Below are positions 1 to 12,096 of a stretch of DNA of 64,000 nt, one piece after another. Where the stretch lies: the NCBI RefSeq assembly GCF_000003855.2, contig NW_003101654.1:434704-498703 (forward strand). The letters are read 5' to 3'. Below the pieces are notes generated by a model, which made no database searches, was not told where the DNA came from, and saw only the letters and a list, made by a program, of their open reading frames with translations. This stretch comes from Blastomyces gilchristii SLH14081 (Eukaryota > Ascomycota > Eurotiomycetes > Onygenales > Ajellomycetaceae). How positions within the stretch are numbered: the stretch's first letter is position 1; each line of letters starts with the position of its first letter. The position numbers and the translations under genes were made by a program.

Positions 1-436
1 TTTTTATTTTTAATTGGATTTTCTAATTTATTAATTTATTTAATTTTTTTGTATTATATTTTTTATAATTAAAATTATATGAAATATAATCTGTGTTTAG
101 AAAAGTAATAATATTTGATAACACTCTCTATTGAATTTTCAATAAATGAGTACTATGTTATGATATTATGTAAGTGAGAAATGATTTCATTGTCTCATTT
201 AATACCATTCTTAATAATGAGATCAGAATGAAAATGTAACTAAGAATTCAAATATATTCTTTATCTGAGACTAGATTTTTATTTGAAAAGTGAATCTGAA
301 ACCTTTAATATTTGAAATAATGGGATTTGAAATTAATGTAATGAATATAAAATAATGATCAGAAGTAATGCTTTTAGGCAATATAATAACTGTAAAGTTT
401 AATTCTATTTTCAGACACGGTTACACGGTCAGTCTA
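1..436. mobile_element. Right end of a hAT-type non-autonomous element
   Basis: The last 26 bases (about 411-436) match the right terminus of the 506-bp MITE family described below, ending CAGTCTA. The LINE sequence interrupted here continues directly after it at 437. The interior is only distantly like the other copies: scattered matches such as AGTAAT..TTTGATAAC and a CTCATTTAATACCATTC block. It is either a very decayed copy or a related element sharing only the terminus. The left end lies outside the window, so no target duplication can be checked. No coding sequence is visible. Confidence 0.6.
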
Positions 437-1059
437 GTATACAAAGACACTTGAACAATCAAAAATCTCTGAAGTAAGAGTGACAGGTTTGAAAATGAGA
501 GTTCATGAATACAAAGACTCAAGAATGAATCTCAAAGCTCAAACACAGTCTTCAAACTGTCAAAGATATGAACACTTTGTAATCTCTTATTTCAGAGACT
601 TAAAGTGTACATTCTGTGCTAGAAATTACAAAACTAGTGAGTATAAATGTGAAACATGCTCAAAAAGAGATGAAATATGTTAATATACTCTGCTTAAATG
701 CTCTAACTGTAAAGAAAAACATGTATCTAGCTCAAAAGAATGCACATTTGCTTCAAGAACTCAAAAGAACTGAAGAAAAGATGCAGCTCAAAGTCAATCT
801 AAAACTGAAGAGAATAGTCAAATCAGTAAATCTACAACTATAAGCTTAAAAAGAAGAAACTCTCAATTATCTAAATCTTCAAACTTCAATTCTTCAGATA
901 AATGTAAATAGAATTTGAATCCTCAAACTTCTGTTAAGATTAGAGAATTGAGAAATGACTCTGATGATAAACTAGATAGAATGTAAAATGTTGAGAATCC
1001 TGCTTTTTAAAATAGTTATAATCTACTATCTGATGATAATGATTAGATTCTACTCTATC
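437..1059 (+). pseudogene. LINE ORF1, C-terminal zinc-knuckle part, broken
   Basis: C-terminal half of the LINE nucleic-acid-binding protein (gag-like ORF1), which coats the element RNA. Cys-rich repeats are visible (SNCQRYEHF, KCTFCARNYKTSEYKCETC, then LKCSNCKEKH and KEC), the C-x2-C/H spacing of CCHC knuckles seen in ORF1 of Tad-like elements. A TAA follows DEIC near 680, where copy 2 has CAA (Gln), and further stops follow. The matching part of copy 2 is at about 17195-17750. Not functional. Confidence 0.8.
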
Positions 1060-1075
1060 TCTACTCTCTTTTAGT

Positions 1076-4000
1076 ATGAATATACAATAAAAACAATAAA
1101 AAATGTTTAAAAACTCTTCAAAAATCACATTTATTTAAAATAATGTGAATAGAAACTCAAATTGCATTTATTCTTGTCTTAAAATTGTATTTGAATAAAA
1201 AGGTGATTTTATACTTCTTCAGAAACTGAATTTTAATGCTGAGTAAAAATACATTATTTCTAATTCAAGCTACTACTGCTTTCTATCTCAAAAGTCTGAG
1301 ATAATGTTAAGAGTAGTGATCTATGAAAGAAAGAGAGTAAGCTATTAATTTAATCTAAGATTTAATATTATGTCTGACCCTGATATTCTAGTGAGTAATA
1401 TTATAGATAAAGAGAATAAGGTTGATACTATACAGCTCATAAATATGTATAATAAAAAGTCATTGAAGAAAAATAACAATATCTGAACAATTAATATTGG
1501 ATTTTTGAATATAACTCTGTTAAAAAAATCTATAATTATAGAAGATTTCAATACACATTATCTCTGATGAAATTCAGAATACAAAAGAGTAGTAAGAGCA
1601 GATAAACTAGTTGAATAAATCTTTAAACATTTAATAGATCTAGTTAACAAGTCTGATCAATTAATATTCTTTAGAAAAGATGTGAAACAGAAATCTATTA
1701 TAGATCTAATCTTTATATCATAAAATCTAATTAAAAAAAGACATATAAACTGATTTATTAATTCAAATGAGACATCAGAATCAGATTATGAGATTATTCA
1801 ATTTAATATTGAACTAAGTGAAAAATAAATGAGGAAAAACTCTCTTCTCTCTAATCAGTATAACTTTGAAAAAGCTAATTGAAAAGTAGTGAGAGAAAGT
1901 ATAAAACTGTTAAAATCTGAAAAGCAGAGTGAACTCTATTGAAATCTCAGTCAAGATATCTCAAAGAAAATGCTTGAAAATAGAGTAAAGATCATTACAT
2001 CTATTATTCTAATAAGTATTAGAGATAATATTGTAAAGAAAAAGTCTTCTAAGTATTTCAAATCTTGATGAAATGAGAATATTATATCTAAAAGAAAATA
2101 ATTAGTCACTGCTAGAAGAGATTAAAAGAATAATATAATATCTAATAAAGAGTTGAAAGATATCAGAAATGAATATTTTTCAGATATTAAAAAAGCTAAA
2201 ACAGACTACTGAAACAAATTTCTTGAAGAAGTATAAGAAAAAGAAGTTTTTAAAGCTTTTAACTATACTAAAATAAGAAGTGTAGTAAAACTTTCAGTCT
2301 TAGAATATAAGTTTCAGAATGAATCATATACAGTAAATTCTTTTGAGAAAGAATATTAAGCTTTTATAGAAATTCTTTTTCAAAACTCATCAGATTCAGA
2401 TTCACATAGAAAGAGAATATATTACTTTATAACTATATTAATGAAAATAACTGAGAATGATCTGAACTTATATAAAATGAATTAGAGTCAGCTATCTTCT
2501 TAAGTTTAATTAAAACTGCTGTAGAACCTGATTCAATTAATCACTTAATCATTTTAAATACATATTTCTACTTGAAGAATGAATATTTTGAGCTCTTTTT
2601 CAATCTCTTGAAAAATGATTATCATTCTGAATACTGAAGAGAAGTCACTGAAGTGATTCTTATAAAACCTAATAGAGAAGCTTTAATTTCTAAGTTATAT
2701 AGAGTAATATCTCTATTAAGCTGTCTGAGAAAGATTTTAGAAAAGATAATAACTACTAGATTATCTTTTATAAGCTCTATTAATAATTCTCTTCTATTTA
2801 GTGAATAAATGAGAGATAGAAAATAATGTTCTGTAATTAACACTGTTCTCTCAGTTATTTATAATATTTAAATATCAAAGTATGAAGATCTGATCTCAAC
2901 TGTAGTTTTTATTAATATAAAAGATATATTTAATCATGTTTCAAAGTCAAAGATAATTCAGACTTTGAAAATATTAAAACTGTCACTTTCTCTAATAAAA
3001 TGAGTTAACTGTTTTATATCTAAAAGAATCATACAGCTATTCTTTGATAAAATAAAATAAGATAAGACTGATATAAAAATAGAAGAACTGTTAGAATCTC
3101 TAATCTTACTTATTTTATTTGTAATATACACTGCATATCTATTCAAGAATAGAGACATGAAAATAGTGAGATCTTTAAGTTATGTAAATGATATTAATCT
3201 AGTCTACAGTTCAAAAACAATTAAAGAGAATTTAAAAATAATTGAAAAAGCAGTAAAGAAAATCTTTGTTAGAGTAGATATCAATTAAATTCAATTTGAT
3301 ATAAATAAAACTGAGTTAATTCATTTCATTTCTACATTCAATGAGAAAAAACTATGTCTAACTCTTTTTAAATAAAGAGATTAAACTCAGTTTGAAGGTT
3401 AAATAATTAAAAGTATGATTAAACTCTAAGTTAAATTTTAAATATTATATTCAATAAAGAACTATCAAGACAGAAAGACTATTGAATAGTATAATCAGAC
3501 TATTAAATACAGACAGAGATCTATTCTTTTCAGACTATGGAGACAGTTATACATAGTCTGTATCATCTCAGTAGCTGATTATGAAGTTTAAGTTTAATGA
3601 AATAATCAAGAAAATTTCACTGAACTCTTTCAAAGTCTGTAAAACAGAGCTTTGAGAAGAATTCTGAGAGTATTTTAATCATCTTCTATTAAAGTAATGA
3701 AAATTAAAGCTTCAATTCTCTCTTCTGATATTAGATTTGAAAAGATCTGTATAAACTATACTCTGAGAATTATAAAGATAAGCTTAAATTATATAATCAG
3801 AGAAAGAGTCTCTTCTTCATTTTCATTAATTAACTCTGAAAATGAACTGAATTGAAATAGATTTCTTAATTGAAATGAAAATAATTCTTCAAAGAAAATA
3901 CTCTCTCAACTATACAGACTATACTCACTGATTAAAAATCAATTTTCTTTATTAAATATTGAAAAAGTTGTTTATGAGAAGATATCTCTCTGAAGAGAAA

Positions 4001-5037
4001 AGCTTGAATCTCTCATAGACTTATAAATAAGTGAACTATCTAAAGAGAGAGATTATAAACAGTATTTGAAGAGAATCTCTATAATTAATATAAAAGACTC
4101 TATTCTGATTTACTCAGATGGCTTAAAAAATGAGAATTTGAATAGATTAGATATAGATATTACTTATACTGAAGATAATATTAATTTTATCTCAGACTTC
4201 TGAAATTTAGACTGTGAATCTGAAGTCTTTGATACTGAACTATTTATAATAGTAAAAGCTTTCAAACTTATTGAAATAAAATCTTATAAAAGAGAAAATA
4301 GTTTAAAAGAGATATGAATATTCTCTGATAGTCAAGCTGCTTTAAAAAGACTTAGAAATAGTCAGATTCATGATAATTAAATGAATCTTGAACTGATTTA
4401 AAACTCTGTTATAAAAATTTAAAAAAGAAGAATATTAAAACTGATAATTCATCTGCACTGAGTTACTACTTATATAAATATCTATGACAATGAATTGACT
4501 GATTCAGCTGTAAAAAAGAGCTCAGAATTAAGCAGATCTATTTAAAAAATAGTATTCTGATCTTTTATAAAGAGAAAGATAAAAGAATTTTATTTAGATA
4601 AATGAAATGAAAGCTGGCAGAAACAACAGAGAAGTATACATTATTCAAGATTTGAAACAAAACTCAAGTGCAAATCTTGTTTAATTAAATATAAAAAGAA
4701 AATATTCTCATCTATAATTCAGCTGAAACTAGAACATGAATATTTTAAATCTTATATATAAAGATTTGATGATAGATTTGATTCAATAGAATGCTTATTC
4801 TGCAATGTAAATGAAAATTCTGAATATATTGTAATACACTGTACATTATATAATAGTCTCAGAGCCAGATTGAAAGAGAAGTATAATCTAAATCAATTAA
4901 ATATAAGATTCTTATTCTCAACTGAGACAGGAATTAAATACTTAATAGACTTTCTATCAGAAACTCAAGCAGCTACAAGAAAATAGCTAAATTCAGAAAT
5001 ATCTGAATATGAAGAGAGAGAAATTGATCAGATATAG
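1076..5037 (+). pseudogene. LINE ORF2 (endonuclease-RT-RNase H), broken
   Basis: Polyprotein that nicks the target and copies the element RNA. The order is an AP-type endonuclease (EDFN at 1541-1552, followed by two TGA codons where a Trp pair is expected), then the reverse transcriptase palm. The YxDD box at 3181-3192 reads YVND, so the first catalytic Asp is lost by a G-to-A change. RNase H follows (YSDG near 4111, SDSQAALKRL near 4327, then an H-W region near 4450). The C-terminal Cys-rich motif CLFCN..HC is at 4792-4842. The length, about 1,320 codons, equals copy 2 without its SINE. The start was chosen at an ATG conserved in copies 2 and 4. Dozens of stops. Confidence 0.88.
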
Positions 5038-5391
5038 TCTATTAAAACAGCTATACACTATCTTTTAATAATATTGTTTTGTTATAGTCTCTCTTTACTT
5101 TACTTTTTCTTTTCTGTTCTTTTCTGTCTACTTATTTAATGTGTCTATCTTTAAGACTTTGTTCTCTTTTCCTTTGTTATGATATTTTCAAATGATTTCA
5201 AAGTATCAGAAGATGTTAAAATACTGCAATTTATAAAGAGTTTTTATTTTCTAAGCTGGAATTTTCTGATTTTGCATATCTGAAATTGGTAAATGTATAA
5301 TAGTTAACTCTACAGATATTAGAAAAACCCTGAGAACTAAAAGTTCTCAGATAGATGTCATAGTCTCTGACTGTATACATCTATAATTGAA

Positions 5392-5422
<31 letters not shown>
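5038..5422 (+). repeat. LINE copy 1 3' UTR and AAT tail
   Basis: This 3' UTR is conserved with copies 2-5. It holds an inverted repeat around GAGAACTAAAAGTTCTC near 5332-5349 and ends in ATAATTGAAG followed by (AAT)n at about 5393-5422. LINEs of this group end in a short microsatellite rather than poly(A). The same junction sequence terminates the SINEs at 18754 and 23596. Confidence 0.85.
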
Positions 5423-5423
<1 letters not shown>

Positions 5424-6323
5424 GTCACTGAACACTGTATTATATAGAGATTGTATAAGAGTAGTGACTAGCAGATAAAGAAAAAGTGTAAGAAGAGAGA
5501 ACAGATAATAAATTAATTATCAACTATAAGAGTCAGCTATAAAAAGATAAAAGTTATCATACACATCTTATTCATTTTCATATTCTATATGTTTTATTCA
5601 TTTTCAATGATATGTTATTCATAAGAATGCTGAAAGTAAAAAGAAAATTTCAAAACTCAAGATTTATAAGACACTTCAGAGCTATAAGCTACTCTCTTAA
5701 TAATGCTACACATATCTCTAATTTCTCTACTGCTCTATGTAGAATATTAATATTATTTACTATAAGATTGACTGAAATGTCAATATAGAAATGTGTATAT
5801 ATATGTGTAGAAAAATTGAAGAAGAGTGTAAGATCTGCAGAATCACAAGTCAGAGCAGAGCGAGTGAAGATAAGAGAAATAGAAGAAGAAGAAAGTACAG
5901 ACAGACTGAATAAATAATAATAAGAGTCATTAGAGCTGAATACTTATAATCTAATATACACATAATCTTCTCTGCAGAAGAGAGAGAGAAAACATAAGAG
6001 AAGCTTAAGAGTGAGAGAGAATAGTCTTGATAGAATTATTATCTTTGAAAATTAAAATAATCTCTGATACTGAAGCAACTAAGAATCATTAATATATGAA
6101 AATATGAAAAACAAAGATAATAATTACTGAATTCACACTCACTGATTTTACAATTGTATACATAATTACAACATATATGAGACTTCTCAGAAAGAGAGAG
6201 AGAGACATGAGAGAATACAGAAAGCAGAATACAGTATATAAACAGCTTATTCTTATAATAATATCTTAGATAAGATGTATAAGTCTTATATCTATAAGTG
6301 TAGAAGAGTATAATATCTGTATT
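5423..6323. other. Unassigned AT-rich stretch left of gypsy A
   Basis: No recognisable gene or repeat end. Purine-rich runs (GAAGAAG, GAGAGAGAG) appear near 5820-5900 and 6190-6210. When read with stops suppressed, stop density is no lower than chance, so I do not call a gene. With 11975-12096 and 29105-30235 it forms the original landing site of gypsies A and B, because removing both elements and one copy of each duplication joins these stretches. Confidence 0.5.
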
Positions 6324-6631
6324 TATAAGAAGCCTACGCCGAATAGATCGGTATAATATTATAGGTCTTATATAACAAAGATAAAAACATTAGAGAAGGA
6401 AAGAAAGAGAAAGTGCAAGAATCAGTGATCAAGGTGGATATTTATACGCGTATGTGATGGTGTACACAGTGGAGCTTCGGGGCGGGAGAATATACACGCG
6501 TTCATAGCAGCCAAGAATCAGTGATCAAGAATGGCTGAGAATCAGAGCATAAAGGTTCAAGAATGAAGTGATTGAGATCTGTGAAGTGTAATGAAATAGT
6601 CTATATAATTGATCAGGTGCAGTCTGTCACA
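6324..6631 (-). repeat. Gypsy A 3' LTR
   Basis: 308 bp, aligned over its full length with 11667-11974. It lies directly after the chromodomain end of pol. About 34 mismatches to the 5' LTR were counted by eye, all but two transitions, with this copy generally the AT-richer one. Confidence 0.93.
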
Positions 6632-9600
6632 TTAGTCCCTTCTTTCAGAAGCAGTTCTTATCAGTCAAGAGCTGCTGTTTCAGATAACACAGAACTCAGA
6701 GTTCAGATCAGTTGATTGTAGTCAACTCATTTCATAAGATATTATCAGCTACAGTCATAGAGTCTCTTATCAAGAATATTCTCAATCTCTCACTCAAGCT
6801 CATTATCTTCTTCTATGATGCCTGGTAACTGTCAGTCAGAAGTCAGTTGAGAAGAGAACAGATCAGTGATAGCATAGCAGAGCAAGCTTATGTGAAATAC
6901 ATTATGAATCTCTGATGATGTGTCAAGACAGTAGTTATGACTATCTAGAACTTCTATCACTTTATACTTGACATGACAGTAATCTAGCATATAAGATGAA
7001 CATGTGGTTTATATATTCTTAAGATTCAATCATATCAGATCTTCTATCTTATAGTGTTCAGTGAGATCTCAGTGAACATTGATTTGATTCTCTTGATCTT
7101 GTTTCACAGTTGTCATGAAGACCTCTACTCAATCACAGACATCTCAGAGTTTCATTACTATATTATCAGTGATCTGAATCAGGCTGTGAGAGTTCAGTGT
7201 GAACTGTGTAATCTCTAGAAGATTCAACACTTTCATGTGATATTCATGTGTAAGAAAGAACAGATTTATATCTGTTACAACAGTATCTTGACTGTTGATA
7301 GCAATCTCTGCATGTAGAAGAAGATTATATTAATCATCTTATAAGTAGTTACAGAACTTTCAGAGATAATTCTTCACAGTCTGAATTGTCTGTTCTGATG
7401 CATTATCAGTCTCAGAGTGATAGACAGTTGATAGACAGTGTATAATCTTGAGAACTTGACAGATTCTTATTCAGAGAGTGCTCATGAATTGACAGTCTTG
7501 ATTCAATACTATAGATCTCAGTAATTCATGCATCTGATAGAATAGGCTCTGTAAAAAAGCTTCAGTGACTTGTTCAGCATTCATCTTATCACAAGATTTC
7601 AATATTATATCTTTGCTCAGTCAATTCACAAGGATCAGAATGTTTCTACAACTCTTGCTCTCAGATAAATCAACAGCAAAGTCAATTGCTACATCTTATC
7701 AGATTCTATCAGAGATATTAAGTGATTTCAATAGATCTTTTCTACAGTTCTTTCATGAGATAATAGAAGAATAGTAATTACAGTTTCAGATAAAGTATCT
7801 GATACTGTTTGATATCTCAGGTCAGTAGAACTCTTAGAAGATTATTCTATACAGTTATTCACAGTCTGAATAATCAGTTATACATAAATTATGTATCTCT
7901 TGCATTATCTGAGTATATAAGAGTTCAGAGTGAGAGACTCAGTGTCATTTACAGAATCATAGAGTGTTATTATCATCAATTGAACATTCTGAGATATCAG
8001 TTCTTATACATAGTTCTGAGGAAAATTAAGATGCTTCTTGATATACTACTTCAGTAAGAGTCTGAAGAAGTTCATCTGTCTGAGCTGCTGTATATTACAG
8101 TTCATTCAGTGTAGAGAAAGTGAAGATATCAATAGCAGTTCTAACTGAGAAAGCATGTATAGTGTCATGAACTGTTTCATCTTGATTAACTAGTATCTTC
8201 AGGTTTAAGAGCCAGTGCTCTCAGTTTATTCAGCAAGTATCTATTACATCAGATAACATATCTTACTCTCATCATAAGAGAACATCTGTCATCAAGTTCT
8301 GACTATCAGAACAGTAGTATATTGTAAAATAAAAGCAGCTTAAGAACTCAGATCATCACATCTATTATTCAGTGAGTTTATAGATAGTTATGAAGTATTT
8401 GAGATTCTTATAATCTGTAACTATCTCAAATTCAGAGATACTTTAAAGTTCAGAGTCTCATTCTTTTAAACAGTGTATAATCATGAGAAGTTCCTTGTCA
8501 TAGATCTCATAATTGTATTCAGTGAGACTCAGTTTCTTAAATATGAAGACATATGATTATAGAACCTCTTCATTATTATATTACAATATCACTTCTTCTA
8601 TCACATAGTCAGAGAAATCAGCCTCAATAACTGTCTTATAATCAGAATCAAATGTTATTAGCAGAGAAGTATTAATGAATATCTTCTTCATCTGTATAAA
8701 TGCAGCTTCAGCATTCACTGATCATTGAAATACTGAGTCTTTCTTAGTGAGATCTATAAGTGGTCTCATGATATCTGAGAAGTTTCATATAAATCACTGA
8801 TAGAAGTTAGTAAATTCAATGAAGCTTTATACATCTTTCACAGTACACAGAGCTTCTTATTCAAGAATAACAGAGACTTTCTCAGAATTCATTTGAATTC
8901 CCTTGCCAGCTTCTATAATAAAATTCAGATACTTGATACTCTTGACTTCAAAATCACACTTGTTAATATCTATCAGTCATTCTGCTTCTCATAGTCATTG
9001 TAATATCTTTTACACATGCTCTTGACATTCTTTTCTGAATTCATCAGTGAAGATGAGAATGTTATCTAGATAAGCAGATACAAACTTATCAAGAAAATCT
9101 CAGAGTATTCAGTTGATATACTTCTGAAATATACTGAGAATATTAGTCAGTTCAAAGAATGTGACTATTCATTCAAAGAGATTATAACATGTTTGAAATG
9201 CTGTAAGTCATTCATCTTCTTCAGCAATACAAATCTTATGAAACACAGTGATGACATCTAGTTTTATAAACTATTGAGCTCACTCAATCTGTGCTAGAGT
9301 TTCATTGATGAGAGATAAGAAGTATCAATCTTTCTTTGTCAATCTGTTCAGATCTTGATAGTTCACACAGAATCAGAGTTCTTCATCTGGTTTCTTTGTA
9401 AAGAGAATAGAAGCTGCAGTGAAAGTGTTGCTAATGCATATAAATTCTTTATTCAACAGATTATTGAGTATCTTTCAAAGAAGAAGAAGTTCATCTCAGA
9501 ACATGTTATAAAGAGAGTCTCATGACAGTTCAGAATTCTTATCATTCTTTTTCTCTAACTTAATACTGTGATTCACTTCAGAACCTTGTAAGAGAGATAT

Positions 9601-10330
9601 ATTCATAATATTATCTTATCAGAAGATATCTAGATATTCATGATATTATTAAGAGAGTTTCATACAAGAATCTGTTATTGTAATATAAGATAATTTTTCT
9701 AGAGTCTTTTTGATATTGATCAGACTGATGAAATAGATTGATACATAATTCTGCTATCAGTAATTCTTTCAGTGACTTCTTTTTCTGAGCATTTCATAGG
9801 TATTGACAGAGATCTGTGTCAGATCAATAGTCTTATGAATGTCATCTTCAAGAATTCTATCATTGTTAGAAAATATCAAGCTTCTGTTTCAAGCATTTAA
9901 TAAGATGCCTTGTTCAGATAGTCAGACAAGTTCTAGCATAAGATTATAATCAAGATTATCAACTTCATATACATAGACATCTTCACATTGATGTTCTCTC
10001 ACATCTATGATCAGCTTCATCATGTAACAGATACAAATGTCTTTTAAATCATCAAATTCTGTAAGAAGTTGAGGTTTTGATAAAGAAATATACTGGAGAT
10101 TATGATGTCTTACAACTGAAGATTTTATCATTATATAGTGACATAGACTGCTGTCTATCATAGCTTTCATATTATACATGTTATCAATCACAGTAGATAC
10201 AAGAGTTGCATTCATTATCATCTTCTCTTCAAATTATTATCATTCAATCTCTTCAAGCTTCTGTTTATGAATTTGAATAGAAGCTAATCTTTTCTCTGTT
10301 TCACTGAAGTATTCTTATAGTTATCTTCTG
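6632..10330 (-). pseudogene. Gypsy A pol (protease-RT-RNase H-integrase-chromodomain)
   Basis: Read from high to low coordinates. The protease active-site stretch AMIDSS is at 10148-10162 (usually DSG). RT shows ELWFCVNY (near 9380), a KLDVITVFHKI block (near 9265) and the palm box YLDN at 9061-9075. RNase H lies around 8760-8300. The integrase core block DQDCQFMSTLW is near 7472-7505. The C-terminal chromodomain (near 6640-6760) has YLMKWVDYN and SETAALD. The frame is -1 relative to gag, with an apparent overlap near 10330-10220. Many stops from CAA/CAG/TGG. The plus-strand open frames at 7565-8057 are shadows of this region. Confidence 0.88.
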
Positions 10331-11384
10331 AATCTTTCTCTAATGTAACATGATTGATGTGAACAGACACTGATTCATTCTTCAAATGAGAAGATGCTGA
10401 TCTTTCTCTCAAGTATGAAGGTATATAGATTGATCAGCAGTTGAAAGCAATGTGTTCTGATCAGTTACAGTTGATATACACTTCATATTGATATCAATCA
10501 GTGACTTCTTCAGAAGTGATCTCAGAGACTCAGAAGCCTGTTCAGACAGTGAAGACTCTTGCTTATGTATAGACATTTGAGTCTATTCAATTCATAGCAT
10601 CTGTATCATTGTTATTCCTCAGTGCAGGTGTATGAGTCATTGAGATGTAATATCTTCTATTACTATTCTGTATATTCTTGAGCTTAGTAAGACAGTCATT
10701 CATTGTCTGAAGCTGTGTGCAGAAGTCTTCATAAGTCTGATCTTCATCTGCACTTACAGAAACTTGTAAGAGTTTGAAAGTTAATGTCTTCTTGAGCATG
10801 CTAATCTTCATTCAATTCTCTCAAGATTAATTACCTGCTTCTAGAATCTTGATGTTGAAGTCAGAAATGAATGTTGTAAGAGAAATGTTTCTCTGTCAGA
10901 TACTCTATAGTCAATCTAATGCTTTCTGTTATATGACAGTGTCTCAGAACAGAATATCAAGATGTTTTATAATATTATCAGATATTCACAATACTGATTC
11001 ACATGCTTTCATTCATGAATGAAACTTCTGTTTCACACAATCTTTTAATTGTTCATTGATATATCAATCTTGATTAATTAATGAATCAATGACATCTTCA
11101 TCTACACTCAGTTTCATGAGCATTTTCATTCTTCATGATGAGTAGAGAGTGAGATCAGAAGTATCAAAATATGTGAGAGTATCTAAGTGTTCTTTCAGTG
11201 CTTTTGTATTTGATTCTGTAGATATTGAAATTGCATGAATTAGTTGTTGAATCTCTTCATATTACCATTATTAAGTTGCATGCATATCAGCTATTTATTG
11301 TTATTATAGTTTCAACATTGCTCAGAGTCACTGTGACACTGTGTCTATGCTTGTGTTCAAGGGTTTCATATTATCATTAGACAT
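10215..11384 (-). pseudogene. Gypsy A gag
   Basis: Structural capsid protein of the element. The start ATG at 11382-11384 begins MSNDNMKPLN, with an equivalent ATG in gypsy B at 12722. A capsid-like helical region follows, then an open stretch at 10811-10587 starting MKISMLKKTL. The nucleocapsid zinc knuckle follows near 10445-10485 and is damaged (first Cys now Tyr; INCNWSEHIAFNC remains). In gypsy B the same knuckle is complete. Numerous in-frame stops, all of types derivable by C-to-T or G-to-A change. Confidence 0.82.
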
Positions 11385-11666
11385 GGTTATATCAATTGTC
11401 AAATGTGTAATTGTATTCTCATATGTCTGAGTGTCAGAACTCTCAGATCTTTCACTGACATTCTCTTATAAGATCTTATTCTCTTCATAAGATCTTGTTA
11501 CAGGGCCAGGGCAACTGGCAAGCAAGCTTCTATCTGGGGACTATCTGGGGACTCAGTGTCCACTTAACTGTTTGACTGTTTCTCTATTTCTTACACATTG
11601 TTACACATTTGAATATCTCTTGATGAATAATCATTCCTGATGAGGAGATGATGAACATTTTTATAG

Positions 11667-11974
11667 TGTAAGAGGCCTACACCAAATAGATTGATATAAT
11701 ATTATAGGTCTTATATAACAAAGATAAAAACATTAGAGAAGGAAAGAAAGAGAAAGTGCAAGAATCAGTGATCAAGGTGGATATTTATACATGTATGTGG
11801 TGGCATACGCGGTGGAGCTTCAGGGCGGGAGAATATACGCGCGTTCATAGCGGCTGAGGATCAGTGATCAAGAATGGCTGAGAATCGGAGCGTACGCATT
11901 CAAGAATGAAGTGGTTGGGATCTGTGGAGTGTAACGGAATAGTCTATATAATTGATCAGGCGCAGCCCGCCACA
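11667..11974 (-). repeat. Gypsy A 5' LTR
   Basis: 308 bp. In element orientation it starts TGTGGCGGGCTGCGCC and ends GGCCTCTTACA. It is one of the least decayed LTRs of the A/B/D family, keeping CCCGCC and CGCG runs that other copies have lost. It would carry the element promoter and the transcription start. The target duplication GTATT follows at 11975-11979. Confidence 0.93.
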
Positions 11975-11979
11975 GTATT

Positions 11980-12091
11980 TCTGTTTCTGAAAACATGAAT
12001 ATTCTTTATCTGTATAATAAAGTTACATAATAGATATTACAGAATAGACTGATATAAGTCTATTATTTCAAAAATATTTATCAAAGTGAAT
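11980..12091. other. Short spacer between gypsies A and B
   Basis: About 110 bases of AT-rich landing-site sequence between the two target duplications (GTATT 11975-11979 and GTATC 12092-12096). Nothing recognisable in it. Confidence 0.6.
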
Positions 12092-12096
12092 GTATC

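Larger units (their letters stand above)
437..5422 (+). mobile_element. Tad-like LINE, copy 1 (5' part cut off)
   Basis: Non-LTR retrotransposon of the fungal Tad1/I-like type, colinear with copy 2 (14914-22541) from the middle of ORF1 to the 3' tail. It holds the zinc-knuckle part of ORF1, a whole ORF2 (endonuclease, reverse transcriptase, RNase H) and an AAT-repeat tail. Its 5' part lies left of the window, beyond the inserted element ending at 436. It is one of the more decayed copies: many CAA/CAG/TGG codons are now stops, and the reverse transcriptase YVDD box reads YVND. The right target duplication cannot be verified because the left one is not in the window. Confidence 0.9.
6324..11974 (-). 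mobile_element. Gypsy A: complete chromodomain-type Ty3/gypsy element
   Basis: LTR retrotransposon on the minus strand, 5,651 bp. Two 308-bp LTRs (11667-11974 upstream, 6324-6631 downstream) start TGT and end ACA in element orientation, the left copy with one decayed base. The 5-bp target duplication GTATT is at 6319-6323 and 11975-11979. Internal order in element direction is gag, protease, RT, RNase H, integrase, chromodomain, the Ty3/gypsy order. Colinear in opposite orientation with gypsy B and in the same orientation with gypsy D. Coding is heavily decayed. Confidence 0.95.

Noticed and set aside
5830..6323. Long frame across the gypsy A and B insertion sites when stops are read as Gln/Trp
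   Set aside because: Stop density (about 12%) is not below chance. Suppressing all stops makes any frame look open, so this is not evidence of a gene.
7565..8057. Two plus-strand ORFs inside gypsy A
   Set aside because: They are antisense shadows of the integrase/RNase H region on the minus strand and are not conserved as frames in gypsies B or D.
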